A stretch of DNA of 6,304 nt from an uncultured Eubacteriales bacterium (GTDB lineage: Bacteria; Bacillota; Clostridia; Oscillospirales; Oscillospiraceae): positions 1 to 6,304 of the forward strand of contig URCK01000081.1 of NCBI GenBank assembly GCA_900546295.1. Reading direction: 5' to 3'. Under the pieces are notes generated by a model. The model was not told the DNA's origin. It did no database searches and saw only the letters and a program-made list of their open reading frames with translations. Shown here piece by piece: positions 5,136 through 6,304 of this stretch (position 1 is the stretch's first letter; each line of letters begins with the position of its first letter). Position numbers and translations under genes: made by a program.

Positions 5136-6304
5136 ATGACCGACATTGAGATCGCCCAGGCGTCCAAAATGCTCCCCATCGAGGAAGTTGCTGCGAAGGT
5201 TGGCATCAAGCCCGAGCAGCTGGAGAACTACGGCCACTACAAGGCCAAGGTCGACATCCACGCGCTGAAGGACCTGCCCCGCAAGTCCAAGCTCGTGCTC
5301 GTGACCGCCATCAGCCCCACTCCCGCTGGCGAGGGTAAGACCACCACGTCCGTCGGCCTTGCCGACGCGCTGAACAAGCTCGGCAAGAACACCATCGTCT
5401 GCCTGCGTGAGCCCTCTCTGGGCCCCGTATTCGGCGTCAAGGGCGGCGCTGCCGGCGGCGGCTACGCTCAGGTCGTCCCCATGGAGGACATCAACCTGCA
5501 CTTCACCGGTGACTTCAACGCCATCGGCATCGCCAACAACCTCATGGCTGCCCTGATCGACAACCACATCCAGCAGGGCAACCTTCTCGACATCGACGTG
5601 CGCAACATTCCCTGGAAGCGCGTTGTCGATATGAACGACCGTCAGCTGCGTCACATCGTCTGCGGTCTCGGCGGCAAGGCCTCCGGCGTGCCCCGCGAGG
5701 ATGGCTTCGACATCGTTGTTGCCTCCGAGATCATGGCCGTTCTGTGCCTCGCTACCGACCTTGCCGACATGAAGGCCCGTCTTGCCAAGATGGTCGTCGC
5801 CTACAACCGCGCCGGTCAGCCCATCACCGCGCATGACCTCAAGGCCGAGGGCGCCATGGCTGCCGTCCTGAAGGACGCCATCAAGCCCAACCTGGTCCAG
5901 ACGCTCGAGCACACCCCCGCGTTCATCCACGGTGGCCCCTTCGCCAACATCGCTCACGGCTGCAACTCCATCCAGGCCACCGAGACTGCGATGAAGCTCG
6001 CCGATTACACCGTCACCGAGGCCGGCTTCGCTGCTGACCTGGGCGCCGAGAAGTTCCTCGACATCAAGTGCCGTGCCGGTGGCTTCCACCCCGACGCTGT
6101 TGTCATCGTCGCCACCGTCCGCGCCCTCAAGTATCACGGCGGCGTGCCCAAGACCGAGCTCAACAGCGAGAACCTCGAGGCGCTCGAGAAGGGCCTGCCC
6201 AACCTCCTCCAGCACGTCGACAACGTGAAGAACGTCTACGGTCTTCCCTGCGTCGTCGCCATCAACGCCTTCCCGACCGACACCAAGGCCGAGCTCGACC
6301 TCGT
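5136..6304 (+). CDS. fhs: Formate--tetrahydrofolate ligase (3' end outside window)
   Basis: Cytosolic enzyme joining formate to tetrahydrofolate with ATP to give 10-formyl-THF; in anaerobes that degrade histidine or purines it can run backwards to make ATP. The frame runs from ATG 5136 without a stop to the window edge: 389 complete residues plus two bases, out of about 556 expected. Signs: an opening typical of the family (residues 1-50), P-loop TPAGEGKTT (62-70), REPSLGPVFG (91-100), signature GVKGGAAGGGY (100-110) followed by PMEDINLHFTGD, and second signature VATVRALKYHGG (325-336). The start is fixed by AGGAGG (5122-5127), eight bases ahead. It has its own promoter and a symmetric repeat at the transcription start. 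Codon bias is strong, suggesting high expression. No missing active-site segment is seen in the part present. Confidence 0.97.
   Translation, partial: MTDIEIAQASKMLPIEEVAAKVGIKPEQLENYGHYKAKVDIHALKDLPRKSKLVLVTAISPTPAGEGKTTTSVGLADALNKLGKNTIVCLREPSLGPVFGVKGGAAGGGYAQVVPMEDINLHFTGDFNAIGIANNLMAALIDNHIQQGNLLDIDVRNIPWKRVVDMNDRQLRHIVCGLGGKASGVPREDGFDIVVASEIMAVLCLATDLADMKARLAKMVVAYNRAGQPITAHDLKAEGAMAAVLKDAIKPNLVQTLEHTPAFIHGGPFANIAHGCNSIQATETAMKLADYTVTEAGFAADLGAEKFLDIKCRAGGFHPDAVVIVATVRALKYHGGVPKTELNSENLEALEKGLPNLLQHVDNVKNVYGLPCVVAINAFPTDTKAELDL

Noticed and set aside
5082..6215. Long open frame (377 codons) antisense to fhs
   Set aside because: Same codon-bias artefact; fhs on the + strand has both family signatures and a P-loop.

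Overview
The window carries five protein genes, all on the + strand, and looks like the chromosome of an anaerobic, fairly GC-rich Gram-positive bacterium. Evidence for this is strong AGGAGG-type ribosome sites, TTGACA/TATAAT-type promoters, hairpin-plus-T-run terminators, C-ending codons, and amino-acid-fermentation and C1 genes. A gut clostridium of the Oscillospirales type is my best guess. A coriobacterium is an alternative. This placement is inference from style, not from a marker gene. I see no mobile element, CRISPR array, tRNA or rRNA.

Layout: (1) 1-1500, an NhaC-family Na+/H+ antiporter missing its N-terminus, followed after 38 bases by (2) 1539-2042, a small two-pass membrane protein of unknown function; an intrinsic terminator at 2070-2101 closes this pair. 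(3) 2102-2397 is a non-coding stretch of about 300 bases. It holds an imperfect inverted repeat, an extended -10 promoter and a strongly foldable leader RNA ahead of hutH. (4) 2398-3966, hutH, histidine ammonia-lyase. (5) 3967-4091 holds a terminator with a promoter overlapping its 5' arm. (6) 4092-4883 is a DapF-fold protein whose motifs match histidine racemase (CntK type) rather than diaminopimelate epimerase. (7) 4884-5135 is non-coding, with several inverted repeats and a good promoter. (8) 5136 to the window end is fhs, formate--tetrahydrofolate ligase, cut off at about residue 389.

How the genes may work together (inference): the antiporter family includes amino-acid transporters, the racemase would interconvert D- and L-histidine, the lyase deaminates L-histidine to urocanate, and Fhs handles the one-carbon unit at formyl/formate level that histidine breakdown eventually yields. 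This fits a histidine-fermentation neighbourhood, although urocanase, imidazolonepropionase and formiminotransferase are not in the window. The pairing of a histidine racemase-like gene with hutH, the structured hutH leader and the promoter/terminator overlap between the two genes are the points most worth checking.
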